Of a DNA stretch of 64,000 nucleotides, positions 26,080-38,800 are shown one piece after another. Positions within the stretch are counted from its first letter, which is position 1. Every line of letters begins with the position of its first letter. Both the position numbers and the translations under genes were made by a program. Source of the DNA: Apus apus (Eukaryota > Chordata > Aves > Apodiformes > Apodidae); the NCBI RefSeq assembly GCF_020740795.1, contig NC_067301.1, forward strand, positions 620,001-684,000. The letters run 5' to 3'. The notes under the pieces are model-generated. The model was not told where the DNA came from, ran no database searches, and saw only the letters and a list, made by a program, of their open reading frames with translations.

Positions 26080-26400
26080 TCCTGGTATGTTGAAACACTG
26101 ATGGATAATTGTAATTAGCTTTCGGAATTTTTAATTATAGAAGGGTATAAATAATCACAAAGCATCGCTCTGCTAATGAGAGTCCTTGTGCTAAGAAATA
26201 CAGGGATGCATTTGTTAGGGAGACTTTGAAAGCTCTGCTGTTAATTAGGTGTCTCACAGCCAGCAGGGTTTCAGGAGAAGAAGAAACATGTATACATTTA
26301 AATCAGGCTCATTGTGAGAGGTATCCAACACCAATTATGGGATAGCAGAGTGCTAAAATGAATGCACTTCATAATTAGAGCAAATAAGTAGATCTGAAAG
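26080..26400. other. AT-rich block, candidate conserved noncoding element
   Basis: Contains repeated homeodomain-type cores (TAATTG, TAATTAG, TTTAATTATAG, GCTAATGAG, TTAATTAGG, ATAATTAGAG) in 300 bp without simple-sequence structure. It is a candidate enhancer by composition only. Confidence 0.35.
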
Positions 26401-29400
26401 GCAGAGAGGAGCTTTTGCTGCTTCGTTGGGTGCCTGTCAGAGGTATTTAATGTTGGTCAGGACACCAGGGCAGAGGAGAGCTGACCTGCCTTCCCTCTGC
26501 TGGGGAACATCCCAGGTCAGCTCAGGGCAGGCTGGGATGAATCAAGGCTTCAGCAGGACATAACAGCTGGGCCACATCCCCCAACTTCTGCTTGCATTGG
26601 CAGGGAAACAGAGATGCTTAATTAGCTGAGTTATGCAAGAAGGGGGAATGGGTCCCCACCCACAAAATGCAGTGTCCCCCCCCCAGTTAGAAACAACAGA
26701 AAAGGGGATGCCACAGACCAGAGACCCTTCCAGCAGCAGGTGCTGCTGAACCCCCTGCTCCCTCCCACCCTTCCAGCAGCATCCAAGCTCAGAAGCCAGC
26801 AGAAAGCTCAGGCCTCTCCTCAGACCCACCAGTCAGATTCCCACCACCCTGCCTTAGATTTTCTTTTTCTGACTACAAATTTCCAGCCTTGCCACAGGAA
26901 TTTATGTAAGTAATTACATTTAGCTGGTATTTGGCTAAATCTAATGAAGCAATGATAAACAGCTCAGCATTTTCTTCCCTGATGAATAATGAATATTAAT
27001 TTGACTGTCAAAAAAGAACTTCTGCTCCTTGCAAAAGTTTGGATTTCCATGTTCAGACTTGGGGACAGGATTTCACCAGAAAGGATGGCTTTTTGGGAAA
27101 GCTGCCTCTGTCCCTGCACATACCTGCAGAGCTGTGGCTGCCATCCTGGCATGGCTGGCACCATCCTGGCAGTCACTGGCCAAGTGAGGAGGTTCTGCTG
27201 CCTTGAGGACCAGCCAGGCACTGCTCAGTGTTTTGGTTCATGTTGCCTCACAGAGAAGAGCAGACTTTGCTTTAGAGGGACGTGTCCCTGGCAGTGTGGC
27301 CACAGTGTGACAGGAGGGCAGGCTGGACACCCACCCGGGGCCTCAGTCCCCACTTCACCCTTCAGTCCGTATTTTTTGGGCAGAAACCAGGCTGAACATG
27401 ATGGGCTGTGAAGACAAGCCGGGCACAGTGACACCAGGGACCCCCTCCAGGCAGGGATTGCTGCAGGAAAACGGCACAAAATTCTGCTGCAGGTTGCTTT
27501 CCTCCACATCAATGCTGCCTCTGACACCATGGTGCATCTCCACGCCTCCCTATGAAACAAAGACAACCTGTTATACTCTCTGTCCCACATGCAATGCCTG
27601 ACTTTTAATTACTTTTCTCACTGCTTGCTAGATTTTTTTAATGGCTTCACTACTTAGTTTGTATTAGTTTTCCATGTGTGGCTGCAGCAACTGCCAGGTG
27701 ATGCCTTTACAGCTCAGTGTCCCCGCACCAGGGCGGGCAGGAACAGGCAACTCTAATTAACATGGCTGAGGCTCAGCAGGAATTTTATTTTTCAGACAGG
27801 ATGTTGCTAACGAGCCAGGCATGGGCCAGAAAGCCAGCCCAGTTTGCAGCGAGAGGCAGGTACACCTATACCTCTGGTTTTCCATATGGTCTGTTTATGC
27901 CTGGCCTAGGCATTAAAATGTACCTCACTATGGACCATCTGCTGCCCCTATTGCTGGGCAGGATTTACCGTGGTGTAACAATGACAAATACACAGTGAAG
28001 GAAGGAGCCTGAGCCCAGCAGGGGGGCCTGGCCTGGTGATTTCAAATGGACTGGGGGGAGAGAGGCACTGCCTGCACCTCAGCCAGGCTGCAGGAACACG
28101 AGGGGTAAGTTGGAAGGGGACTGGAAAAAACATGGCAGGGTTTACTGCAAAAACAGACACAAAACTTTGCATTTGGCTAAAGGAAGGGAGTCCAGCATCT
28201 CCCTGGGAAGGTCCCAGAGCTCAGCAGCAGCCCGACAGAGCCCATCTCTCCCCTTTAAGATGAAAAGCACTGACAAATACACCCACTGAGTGGTTTTAAG
28301 TACTTAAACATACTAAGACGTTTTCCTGTATTATTGAGCTTCATTTTCCTCAATCCAGGCTTCCCAGCTCCTGAGCTCCAGCACTTCAAACCCACTTTTC
28401 TCCCCAGAGCCTGGCTGTGAAAGAGCCGCTGCCGAGTATCACTTAGAACAAAAACGAGGGGGAGGAGGAGAGGGTATTCTTGCCTATGCAAATACAATGT
28501 GCATTCAGATTCAAATAATATTCTAGCAACTGGAATCTGCAGCACTGGAGATAAAAATGGTAATGAGATTTAATAGCTCACTGTGATTTCCTCTATTGAA
28601 ATCAACTCCAGGAGGCCGATATTGTATTGGGAGACATTGGATCCCCAGTCCCACATCAGGGAGGGAGAGGGATGGGCATCAAGCACCCAGTTGTGGTGGG
28701 AGTGTGGGGCTGTGGGAAATGGTCACTACAGCCACCTGGCCATTAGACCAGCTACCACTCATTAATACACTTTTAATCTTGATGCTGCGAGGGTGTGAAG
28801 CGTCCGTAACATTGTCATCTTAGTGCTTGGAAAGGGTGGACTTCTCCTCTGCTGCTGATGAGCTGGAAGGGGTGTAACTGGCCAGAGAAAAGCAGGAGCT
28901 GCCTGACAACTTACTTAATTTAGGAAGTGCACGTGGTACCACAGCCACACACTTACCCAGGGCTCCAGCACCACACCAGCTCCTTCCCCACAGACACACA
29001 CAGAAATCCAGACCTGTCACCACCTATTCCCTGAAAGAAAAGCACAATTGGACTCATTACTGAGATCACCAAGAGCAAATCAATTAATGGTCCTACCTCA
29101 CTCTTGTGTGATGAGCCGCACGCACAGAAGGAATTACAGGGCTGGGAATGAATGGCCCCTGCAGCCACACCCCATCCCTGGAGCCACATCCCACATTCCC
29201 AAGGACACACAGCCCAGCCTGGCTGCAGCAGAGTGAAGTCCCTTCTGTGGTGGGGCTTTTGGTGCCAGGGTCCAGCACACCCTGTGTGCCCTGATGAGCT
29301 CTGGGCACTTGCCAGGAGCCATCTGGGTCAAACAGCAGGAGGAAATCTCAACATCTTCCTTCTTTTTTTTTCCTCCAAGAGCTCAAGGGTGAAAATTGAA

Positions 29401-29846
29401 CATCAGAGGCAGGGAGACGTGCTCCTGGGCTGATTTGTGAACATCTTGTTGAGACGTCTAGGATCAGATCTGAAAATATTTTAGTGATGCAGAGAGTGAT
29501 TCAGAGAGTCAGCTGGGTTACCCACCCCTCGCTGAGGATGTGATTGAAATGTTTGTGGCTGAATATCATCCAGGAAGAGCAGAGCAGTCACGGCCGGTGT
29601 ATAAACTGTCATGTTTATATCCCAGGATCTCTCAGCCCTGCAGCAAGGCTGAGAGGAGAATTCATCACCTTCATACACGCTCACTGGGCTGCTGTGGGGC
29701 TCTCTCATCCAGCACTGCTCCCTGATTACAGCTGAGGGATGGGAACAGCCCTGACCCAGCCTCACCCACAGGCCTGGTGCAGGCAGGAGGGAGAAGATGC
29801 TAATGGGAAATGCCAGGGATACCCCACAGCTTAGGAGAAGATGGTC

Positions 29847-29865
29847 TTTTTTTTTTTTTTTTTTT
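29847..29865. repeat. Poly(T) run (19 T)
   Basis: A homopolymer of 19 T with no flanking element that I recognise. Confidence 0.9.
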
Positions 29866-32279
29866 CCAACATGGCAGGTTAACTGGAGCCTGTGGGTCTG
29901 TCAGGGCAGCCAGCTGCCTCCAGCTCTTGCCCCAGGGTCCCTCTACCACGGTGGGCACAGCAAGAGCTGTGTGTGCTGCCAGGAGAGCCCCCTCTCCACA
30001 GGCACCTCCAAGCACCTTCCTGAGCTGGTTCTGCTTCCTCTCTGGCTGCTGGTGTGCTCAGCTGAAGCAGAGCCTTGTTCCCCCCTCCCTGGCTAGCCAG
30101 CTGCCCAAAGACAAACCGTCCTCCCTTGGGGTGCACATTATAAATGCTTAAGCAAATTAGCCATAAATAGAAAACGCAACATATGGGTCTGTAGATAATG
30201 TTTCATTATAAATTATCATATTCTCCAGGGAGATACGCCTCTTCCCTTCTCACCAAAGACTTTGTGTTTCTTCTGTGCAGATTTTCAGTTTCTTTTTTAT
30301 TTTTTTTTTCTGGTAACTGTTTCTGACAATGATTGGACTCAGTAGTTGATTTCCTGGGTGCACAAACTAGGACATGAAACTCACTTCTGCAGCAAATCCT
30401 CTTGGATTTAATACTCTCTCATTAAAAAAAGTTAATACAGTTGTGATGAAAGGTGTCTGAGTGAAAGCCCTGCAGATTAAAGGTGGCTGTTTATCCTCTG
30501 AGCAGGACAACACAGCCAGCTCAACAGCCAACCTTGCTCCAACCCATCGCCAGCAGTGATGCGGGATCACGGTCCCACTTCTCCACTAGATTTAAAGGAA
30601 GTACTTTCCAAATGAAGGATGCCTGTGAATTATTCCTTCTGTATAGCTGATCCCTGAAGTTCCTTTCTCCTGCTTGGGTTGAACTGCTTCAGAAGAATTT
30701 GCCCAGTGTAGAGGGATCACCTTGGCCTCCCATCCACCATCCCAGTGCCTCCAGCCACCACAGACCGCAGCAAAGAGCCACGAGCACCAACCTCCTCCCA
30801 ACAGTACCTAGAAATTGCATCATTCTCCATCCAGCTACAGGGTACTTGAAAGAACAGACTCCCCAGACAGTCCAAAATTCATCTTCCACATCTTGAAAAT
30901 TGGCTGGTTTGGTGCTTTTATATGTATATTATGTATTATATATATATAAAAAGCAAAAAAAAAAAAAAAAGCTGTTATTCCATAGGTTTATTCCCACGTT
31001 GATCTGGAAACCAGTTCCCAGTGGAAAGTCTCAGCTTGCTCGGGGAAGGCGAAGCTCTTCTCACAGAAGGGCTGGTGACAAGCTGGGGCCTTCATCACTG
31101 CAGCAGAAAGAGATTTTTTTCAGAAAAATTAGTGCATGTGTAAACACAGACCTCGTAGGCAAGAATCAGCCAGTAGGTTTTATGACACATACAGGTGCAT
31201 ATGGATGTATGTCTTCATATAACCCAAAGTGAACTAATTGAAGCACTTCAAATGAGACTGTTATAGACTGAGAGACTTACATGCTCTAATTGGAGAAAAC
31301 TTGGCACTTGCACCTTGAAGTTAATTGATGCCATCAAAGCACTGAACGAGTCCTGATTTCAGTAGTTACAGTCCCACCTGGTGCTGCTGCCTCGCTGTAA
31401 CAACCACAGGCTTAAGGGAAAGAAAATGGATAAAGTAACATCTGCTGCAATGCAAATATTTGGGAGGATTCTGGCAGCTCATCCCAGAGATGTTTCTTGG
31501 CCCAGTCATATGTCAAAAATATCCACTTGTGGCTTGTCAGCATCCTCCTTGGCTGCTGGTGGGATGCAGCAGGCATGCTCAAGGGAGGCTTGGCAAGCTC
31601 ACAGTGGCTATCTGGCCCTTTCTGCATGAGCCAGTGGTGGCTATAACAGCCCATTCTGGGCCAGTCTGCTCCACCGTGGCACCCAAGAGCTGCCCAGCCC
31701 TGCACCCCAGCATGGGGATTCATTTGGGTGGATCTTATTAAGTGCCCTTGAAGCATCTCCTGGAGGCTTCAGCCTCTGGTTTAGCCCTCTCAGAAAGTTG
31801 CCTGTCAAAATTCAAAGCCAGAAGGAAAAAAACCACCCAAATGTAGCTAGAATCTCACTCATCATGCAGGACAGACTCTCGCCAGCGGCGCTGCTGGCAG
31901 GGGGGGCACAGAGCCCCCCTGGAGCAGCTCCAGCCCCGTTACAGTCAGTGCAGATCCAGGCACAGCTTCGCCCGGTGGCGGGTGGTGCCTGCCACGTCTG
32001 GCAAGGCTTGGAGAAGCTTTTTGCCCCAGGAAAGATTTACCTAATATTTACCTTTCCTCCGTGGCAGCAAACACGAGGTCGAGCTGAGCTGCCCCTTCCG
32101 CATCCCTGGCTGAGATGAGCATTAAGCAAATCAGCTTAGTCATTTAAAATAAACAACAACCCCAACTTCCCCTTGCCAGCCACACTGCTCTGGCTTATTG
32201 TTCCAGTCAAAAAACCAAATATTGCCCCGAGGCCTTGGAGATAAAAAAAAGGGGAAGGGAACAGCAAAGGCAGGGAGAG

Positions 32280-32850
32280 GGAAGAGCTGCAGCAGCGGGT
32301 TCCTCAGCAGCAGCGGGAGCTGGCAGCAGCTCTCCCGCGGGCTCAGGGGAAAGATGCGCGGCCCAGGGAGGGAGTCACAGCGTCCCCGGGGGCTTCGGTG
32401 CCCTCCACTCCTCACCGACCTGTTGCTTTTATAACCTTGGACTTTTTTTGGTTTGTGGTTTTTGTTTTTTTTTTAAATCCATGGCTGATCTTCCCGCTGC
32501 AGCAGGAGGCACTTTATGTAAGGAGCGAACAGACGTGAAGGCAATCCTGAGCACGGGCAGCACAACCAGCAGCAGCAAACCGACCAGACCCAAAACCCTG
32601 GGAGCCTGGATCCCGTGGGGACCAGCTGATCCCCTCCGGACGTCCCAGCGCACCCTCTGGAGGCTGGGACAGCGATGCCCTTCGCACACAGGGAAAACAA
32701 CGCAAACCCCATCCCCTCCCTGTGCCCGCAAGAATTCCCCGTTCCCACGCGTGGGCCGCTTTACCACGGCACGGGGAGGGTCCCCGCGCACCGGCAGCTC
32801 CTGCGCTGCAGCCCGGGAGGGCGCGGATCCTGCGCGTCCACGCAGGGTAC
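32280..32850. promoter_or_regulatory. CpG-rich block without a recognised gene
   Basis: CpG clusters at about 32330-32420 and especially about 32630-32850, with ACGCG, CGCGG and GCGCG motifs in the last 150 bp. The two parts are separated by a T-rich stretch at 32440-32480. The open frames here (208 aa plus, 141 aa minus) have no family resemblance I recognise. It could be a weak or orphan CpG island. Confidence 0.5.
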
Positions 32851-35800
32851 ACACAGATTAGCCCCTTTCTTCAGGCCTTTCATTCCACACCTCTTTTTTT
32901 TTTTTTTCCCTACATAAGTATAGGTTTACATGAGAGGTAATTATAATCCTTTGAAAGCTCTTAATGCAGACGAGACTGAGTATTATATTTGTATATAATC
33001 ATAAATAAAAAGGGCTGCAATAACCCCCAATTAGCACATTAAACCACTTTGAGGACTTGGTTTATCACTCTGGTGTAAACAAGACCTCCAAGAACACCTT
33101 GTATCGCTGCAACAGCCCTGATGGTCTCCCCTGCAGAACCAAGTTACCCAAAACCCTTAAAACCTGTGCTTACCCAGAGCCAGCCATGGATTTTTCATGA
33201 GGATGAATTAAACATGGGCAATGCTGTTCCCTCTGCGGGCACATCTGGTGTCAGGCAGGGAGGAGAGGGGCAGGGGGCACAGCCTGGCACCCTCAGCCCC
33301 AGGAGCAGCATCGCTGGCAGGGAAGGAGCAAAGTGGTGGTGGGACCAAGGGAAGAAGAGCAGCAGCACAGCTTTGCTCTCACCACGGAGGCACCAAAACA
33401 AGAGCTCAATAAAGGCACCTCGAGGTCAGCAGAGGAGGGGGTGGTCGACCCCCAGGCAGTGTCTCAGGGGCATTGGTCAGTCCCAAGTGGGAGGTGCCAA
33501 GTTTGTGTTGATTCCTGTAGGGACATGGGAAGCAAACAGACTCAGGCCTTTCCCACAGCCCTGATTGCAAATCCCCAGGGAGACTAATTTTCAAATGATC
33601 TTGTTAGACATTGTTAGGAATTGATATATTTGCATAGCATGAATGTTAAAGCTCAGAAAGAACTCAAATGCCAATTAGAACCACAGCGTTATTTTCCCCC
33701 TAATTAATCAGTCATAAAGGAGCAGCTCCAGGTGTTTTTCCCTGACTGAACACCAGCAGAAGTCTATCATTATTAGTCTTGATGACCCAAGTGCCATCAC
33801 CATACGTAGATTATTTTTTTTTCAAGGTGATGGAAGACTGGAACCAACTCAAGACATGAGGCAGGAGCACAGCAACTCCTGAAGGATCATTCCTGTAGCT
33901 GGGAACTGTCACTGGGATAATGCTGGCTTGAAATGCAGCCACTACAGCAGCCAGGGACACTGACAGATGGGCTTGATTTCCTCCTCCTCAATTTAAAACT
34001 GCACTGAAATTTTCCATTAGTTCATTCTAGCTTTTTAATTCTTTCATTCTAGTCTGCAGAACAGGCCAGGAGAAGAGATGATGATTTTATGTTTGATAGA
34101 TATGCATTCTCTTAAGAAAATAGTTTCATCAGATGTACCAAACCCCTACTTTGGGGTGCTAACCCTGCCAGGCCACCAGGCTGGGGCTCCTGTGCTGCAC
34201 TCTGATTTGGAAGTCCAGGCAAATACTAAGTCCCAGCTGCTCCTGAGACCTTACACTGCATAAAGTCAGCAACAACACCTGGAATTCCTTAGTAGAAAAC
34301 AATGAGAAAGTGATGAGTCAAGCAAGACCGGGCCCATCTCCAAGATGGAGCTGATGCAGTTGCTGAGAAACTTCATGCTGGTGTTTGGAGGCAGAGAAAT
34401 ACTGCACCCGGCTGATGGGGAAGCCATTGGGGAAGTAAAAGACGTTGCAAATAAAAATGAAACGCATGGGTTGGGATGTTAGCAAACAACAAGTATCTGC
34501 TGCAGCAGGGAGGATCGGTGCTGATGAGCCTGCTCTGCATCTGGGGTTTGTGTGAGCAGCTTCACTGCAGCCCAGCACCACTGGCAGGGCTGGGCTGGGT
34601 GGCACTGGTGGGCACAGACATTACTGGGCATGGGATCCTGCACCAGGTGATGGAGGAAGCCAGGAAGGAGAACAGGGGCTCCCATTCCAGGCTGCTGGTG
34701 CAAAGACAAAGCCCTGGGGTTGGGGTGACCTCAGGCAGGAGCTGCTGGGAGCCATCCCAGGGGAAATCAATCCCCTCTGCAGGGATGAAGGACCCTGCAG
34801 GTGCCATGCTCCCCAGGGTGGGATGAGGCCCTTATCCAGCTCCTACAGGAGCTGGCACAGGATCAGCTCTTATTAGCAGCACCCAGTCTATGCATCCTTC
34901 TACCAAAAAAAGCCACAAACAAACCCCAGACTAAAAATATCCTCCCTGGGGAGAAACGTGGACAGAGCTTATGCAGATAAGACAGAGAGTGAGGAAGAAG
35001 ATGAAGAAGAAAACTGTCCTTCAACTTAAAAGGTAGTGTTTCAGATATGCTGATTTTTAATACTTTTGAAATTCTCGAATAAAAATACAGTTAAATATTA
35101 ATCATATTGCTATTTATAAATGCATACATAATTAATAGGAATAATTAATGTAGCAAGGATTGGTTAAGAACTTTCTTCTAAATATTTGCATAGTGAAACA
35201 TAATCATGTTTTGATGTGAAAATGTCAGAAACACACTGGAGTGTTTTTACATTCTTGAAATCAGCAAAACTCACTGGGAAATACCAGCCCTGGGAAACAA
35301 GTGATTTCACCTTATGCCACTTACCTTCCCACTTCATTCCACTTACCTTCCCGAGTTTCTGTGCACTCTGTTGCCCTAGCACAGTAATGCCATTGGAAGC
35401 AAGAGCTGCTGACACAACGTGTTGTATTTTGTTGTTATTCTGGCCTAAGAAGATCAGGATCACACGGTGCCCATGGCCAGGGCAGCCGGAGCAGCAACGC
35501 TGCTGCTGCACCAGTGCTGGGGTCTTGACCCTGCACCTGCTCCTGGCTCCTCTCTGCATTCCAAACTGGCAGGTGGTGGGATGAGCAGCCCCAGATCCTG
35601 CTGCTGTGCAAAAGGCTCCAGGGCAGAGATGGGTGTCAGCCCTGGCTGGTTTCCAGGCCCAGCTCTTGGCAGGACCTAGCAGTGTTGCAATGTGGAGATT
35701 TGTGTGCCCTTTGAGTAACCGGCTCCCTTTCTGTGAGGAGTTAATTGCAGCTGCAAGGTGCCACTGCAGGCACCTCTCCACCAGGGCAGCGAGGCTCAGG

Positions 35801-38800
35801 AGGACCTGGCACTGTGGGGCTGGGACAGGGGATAGTGCCACATGCAGCCACACAGCACCATTCCAGCACCCAGCCGAGGGGGCAGAGCACAGAGCTCATC
35901 CAGCTGCCTGGTAACATCACAGAGCCTCAGTGTTGTACAACTTGTCAGCCTGGCCCTGATAAGAAGGTGGCATAAAACACAAAGAACTTAGTAGAGCATA
36001 TGAAAGACAAGTTTCTAAATCATCAATTTTACCCTAATGCGATCTTTATGCGGATCTCAGCAAGAGGCTGGTCCCTGCAGCCATCAGTCACCCTGAGAAA
36101 TGAAACTTCCCCAAACTTTTGCACGTTAGAGAGAGGTTTGCAGTTTGGTTTCCGAGTTTGCTTGCTCTTTAAATGCATAACATGACAGATTATGTCTAAA
36201 GCCGAATGCTGCAGAGGTCTCCTAACTTCCTGGAAGATTCATGGCATAGCTTCTCCATGTTTTTTGAAGAGGAAAGTATAGTTATTTATTGTACTTTAAG
36301 TGAGAAACAGCATCTTACAGCAATTCCCTAAAACAGCTCTTCTGTCCTAAGGCACTTACCATGGGTATCTCCTGCTCAGCTTATACATTACCATATAAAA
36401 GTGAAAACAATGACCTTAAAATTCGGACATCTGTCTCTGGTGGGTTTTTCTTTGGTTCTCAGAAACAAGTAACAGAGACAGTCCTCCCTGAGGCCTCTGC
36501 AAAAAGAAGGAGTTATTCTGGCTGTCTCTCTATTCCTGCCAAAAATCCTTGGCTGTGTCAGCGCCCAAGGATCTCAAGGCCAGCCAGGCCAGCAGTGCCC
36601 TCCACGGCTGGGCAGCCACTCCCAGGCCAGCCCCACAAAACCCAAGGTGAGATTTTTTTTTTCCCCCCAGATCCCAGCACTTGCCCTGCATGCCCAAAAC
36701 AAGCAGGACACAAGCTGCTGCAGTAACCAACCCATCCTTCCCATCCCTCCTCTTCTCTTCCTCCAAAAGACGCAGGTGATCAAAAAGGGGGTAACAAATG
36801 AGCAGTCAGCATTTGTGCTTGAGATGTATTTAAAAAGGTTAAAGCAAAACAGATCAAAACATCCTTTATTCAATAGCCATTTCCCCAAAGTAACAGGCTA
36901 GCCCATAGGTAGAAATCAATGTTCAAAGCCTGTACCAGTTTTCAGAAAGATAAATGCTGTGTGTAATAGTTTGCAGCAGTGACTGTTCAAGGAGCTGCCC
37001 TTGGTGTACACAAGGTGCTCCCAGTGTTTCCCAATGAATGCACATGCCTTAGGAAGGCAGCCCCTTGACTGAGGAGAGATGGGCTAGAAAGAGAGAAAAC
37101 AGGCACATGCTTGGATGGGGAATGGTTTGAAGAGGGAGCTTTTACAGACACTGTCACTTCACCTTGCAGCTGATGTCCTGGGTTTGCAAACCCACATGTC
37201 CCCAGGGCAGATGCAGGGAGGAACAGGAGGGAATGGGGCTCCCACATGAACTGAGGCAGCTGGTTCCCAAGGATGCACCAAGCCCAGCCTCCCATCCCGT
37301 GGAAGGACTCGTGCTGGGACCAGCACAGCACCAGCTCTACCTGGGGCATTGCTGAAGCCAAGTTCTGGTGACCTTCTCATGTCTTTACACTAAAAAAAAA
37401 AAAGAAAGGCAGCCTGTAGCTTTGACTTGTAAGGAAAATATTGCTTTTGTCAGGCATGGCCTTTTGATATTTTTAAAAGGTGATGGCAAGATGTGCTCGC
37501 AGCAGAGCCCCACATTTTTTTTGGTTCCAGTTACAAGAGACCCAAACATTGTTCATTTGGGTGGAACCAGAAACAGAGGCAACATCTCCTGCCCACACCT
37601 GCCTGCAGCCCCTCCTGCTCTCACTGGAGGACACAGCACTTTCCAGCCATGACACCAGCTCCAAGCTGGTGGATCACACACCCCAAACCCTGGCCAGAGC
37701 CCCCATGCAGCCCTCAGCTGCCTGACTGCCCACACAGGAGCTGTGGGACTCAGATCCCCCCTGGCACTGCTCCTGTGCACTCCCACTCAACACCAGCATG
37801 GCTCGGCTTTGGATGCTGCTCCAAATGGAGATCAGGGAGAGGACATCACCATAAAAAGTCTTTTCGTGTTAGCAGCTGCTGCAGAGGGTGTGTGGGTGGC
37901 ACCCCCACACCAGCACAGCCCCAGCACCATCACAAACCCACCATTGCTTCGTGCTGCCCCTCTCCAAGAGGAGAAGTGATGCCAACAGGGCTGCAGTTCC
38001 TTCATTACTCAGTGCCTGGATGTCTATACAGAAAGCAGACAAGGGCCATGGACTCTTGCTTCTTATTTCTTAGCAAGCATCAGGGGTCTATTTCCTCATC
38101 TCCCAAGCTCTCCCAGATTCCAGCTTTGCCCAGCCCTGCTCCCTGCAGCAGTGCCCCTGGTGATTCCTGTCCCATGGAGCTGCTGCCTGCAGGGCAGGGA
38201 CCAGCTCCAGTACAGCACAGACCTGCAGCAAGAAACAATCCTCTCAGCCCACAACCCCCCTGCCTGGTTAGCTCAGTGTTTTCAGAGCTAAAAGGACTTA
38301 TTTCTTTCTTGATGGATCCCAAGTACGATAATTGTGTTTGCTGTGATAAAAAGTTAAATTGCATAAAATTAATATTGATTCCAATTAAACCATTTATCTC
38401 CTTTCACTTTTCAGCTCCACAAATACAATTATTGCTTCATACCAAATAAAGTTAAAAGGTGAAGGTGCAGCTTGTTCTCTGGATTTTCTATTTCCCCTAC
38501 TCCCTGGCTCCCACTCACTGGCAGCAAAAGGCAACACCCCAGCTGGCACCTCCTGGAATGCTCCCGAGCATGAGGATGTGCTTCCCAGCCCAGGCTGGTC
38601 TGTGGCACAGGATCCAACCTTGGATGTTTGCGTGTGGGATAACAGTGGGCAAGGTGGGGAGAACACACCCAGCAGATCCAGCTCCTGTCCCAGGACTTCA
38701 AAGTCAGTTCCTTCCTGCTTTCTCTATCCCTTCCACGGCCTTCTCACATTGATAATTGGAAAGGAAGGAGCTATAAATAACTCTTGAAATTAAAAGGAGC

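Larger units (their letters stand above)
18540..32279. other. Intergenic DNA, no gene recognised
   Basis: Contains two minisatellites (23.44 and 25.69 kb), a poly(T) run (29.85 kb) and several AT-rich patches with clustered ATTA sites: 18841-18960, about 20590-20645, 22795-22930 and 26080-26400. Short TAA-type runs occur at about 20889-20906 and 23748-23760. Open frames are short and lack recognisable domains. Confidence 0.7.

Noticed and set aside
35164..35853. 229-codon minus-strand open frame
   Set aside because: It begins at a GTG codon and the first ATG leaves only about 130 codons. No domain is recognisable, and the 3' half lies in an AT-rich noncoding block.
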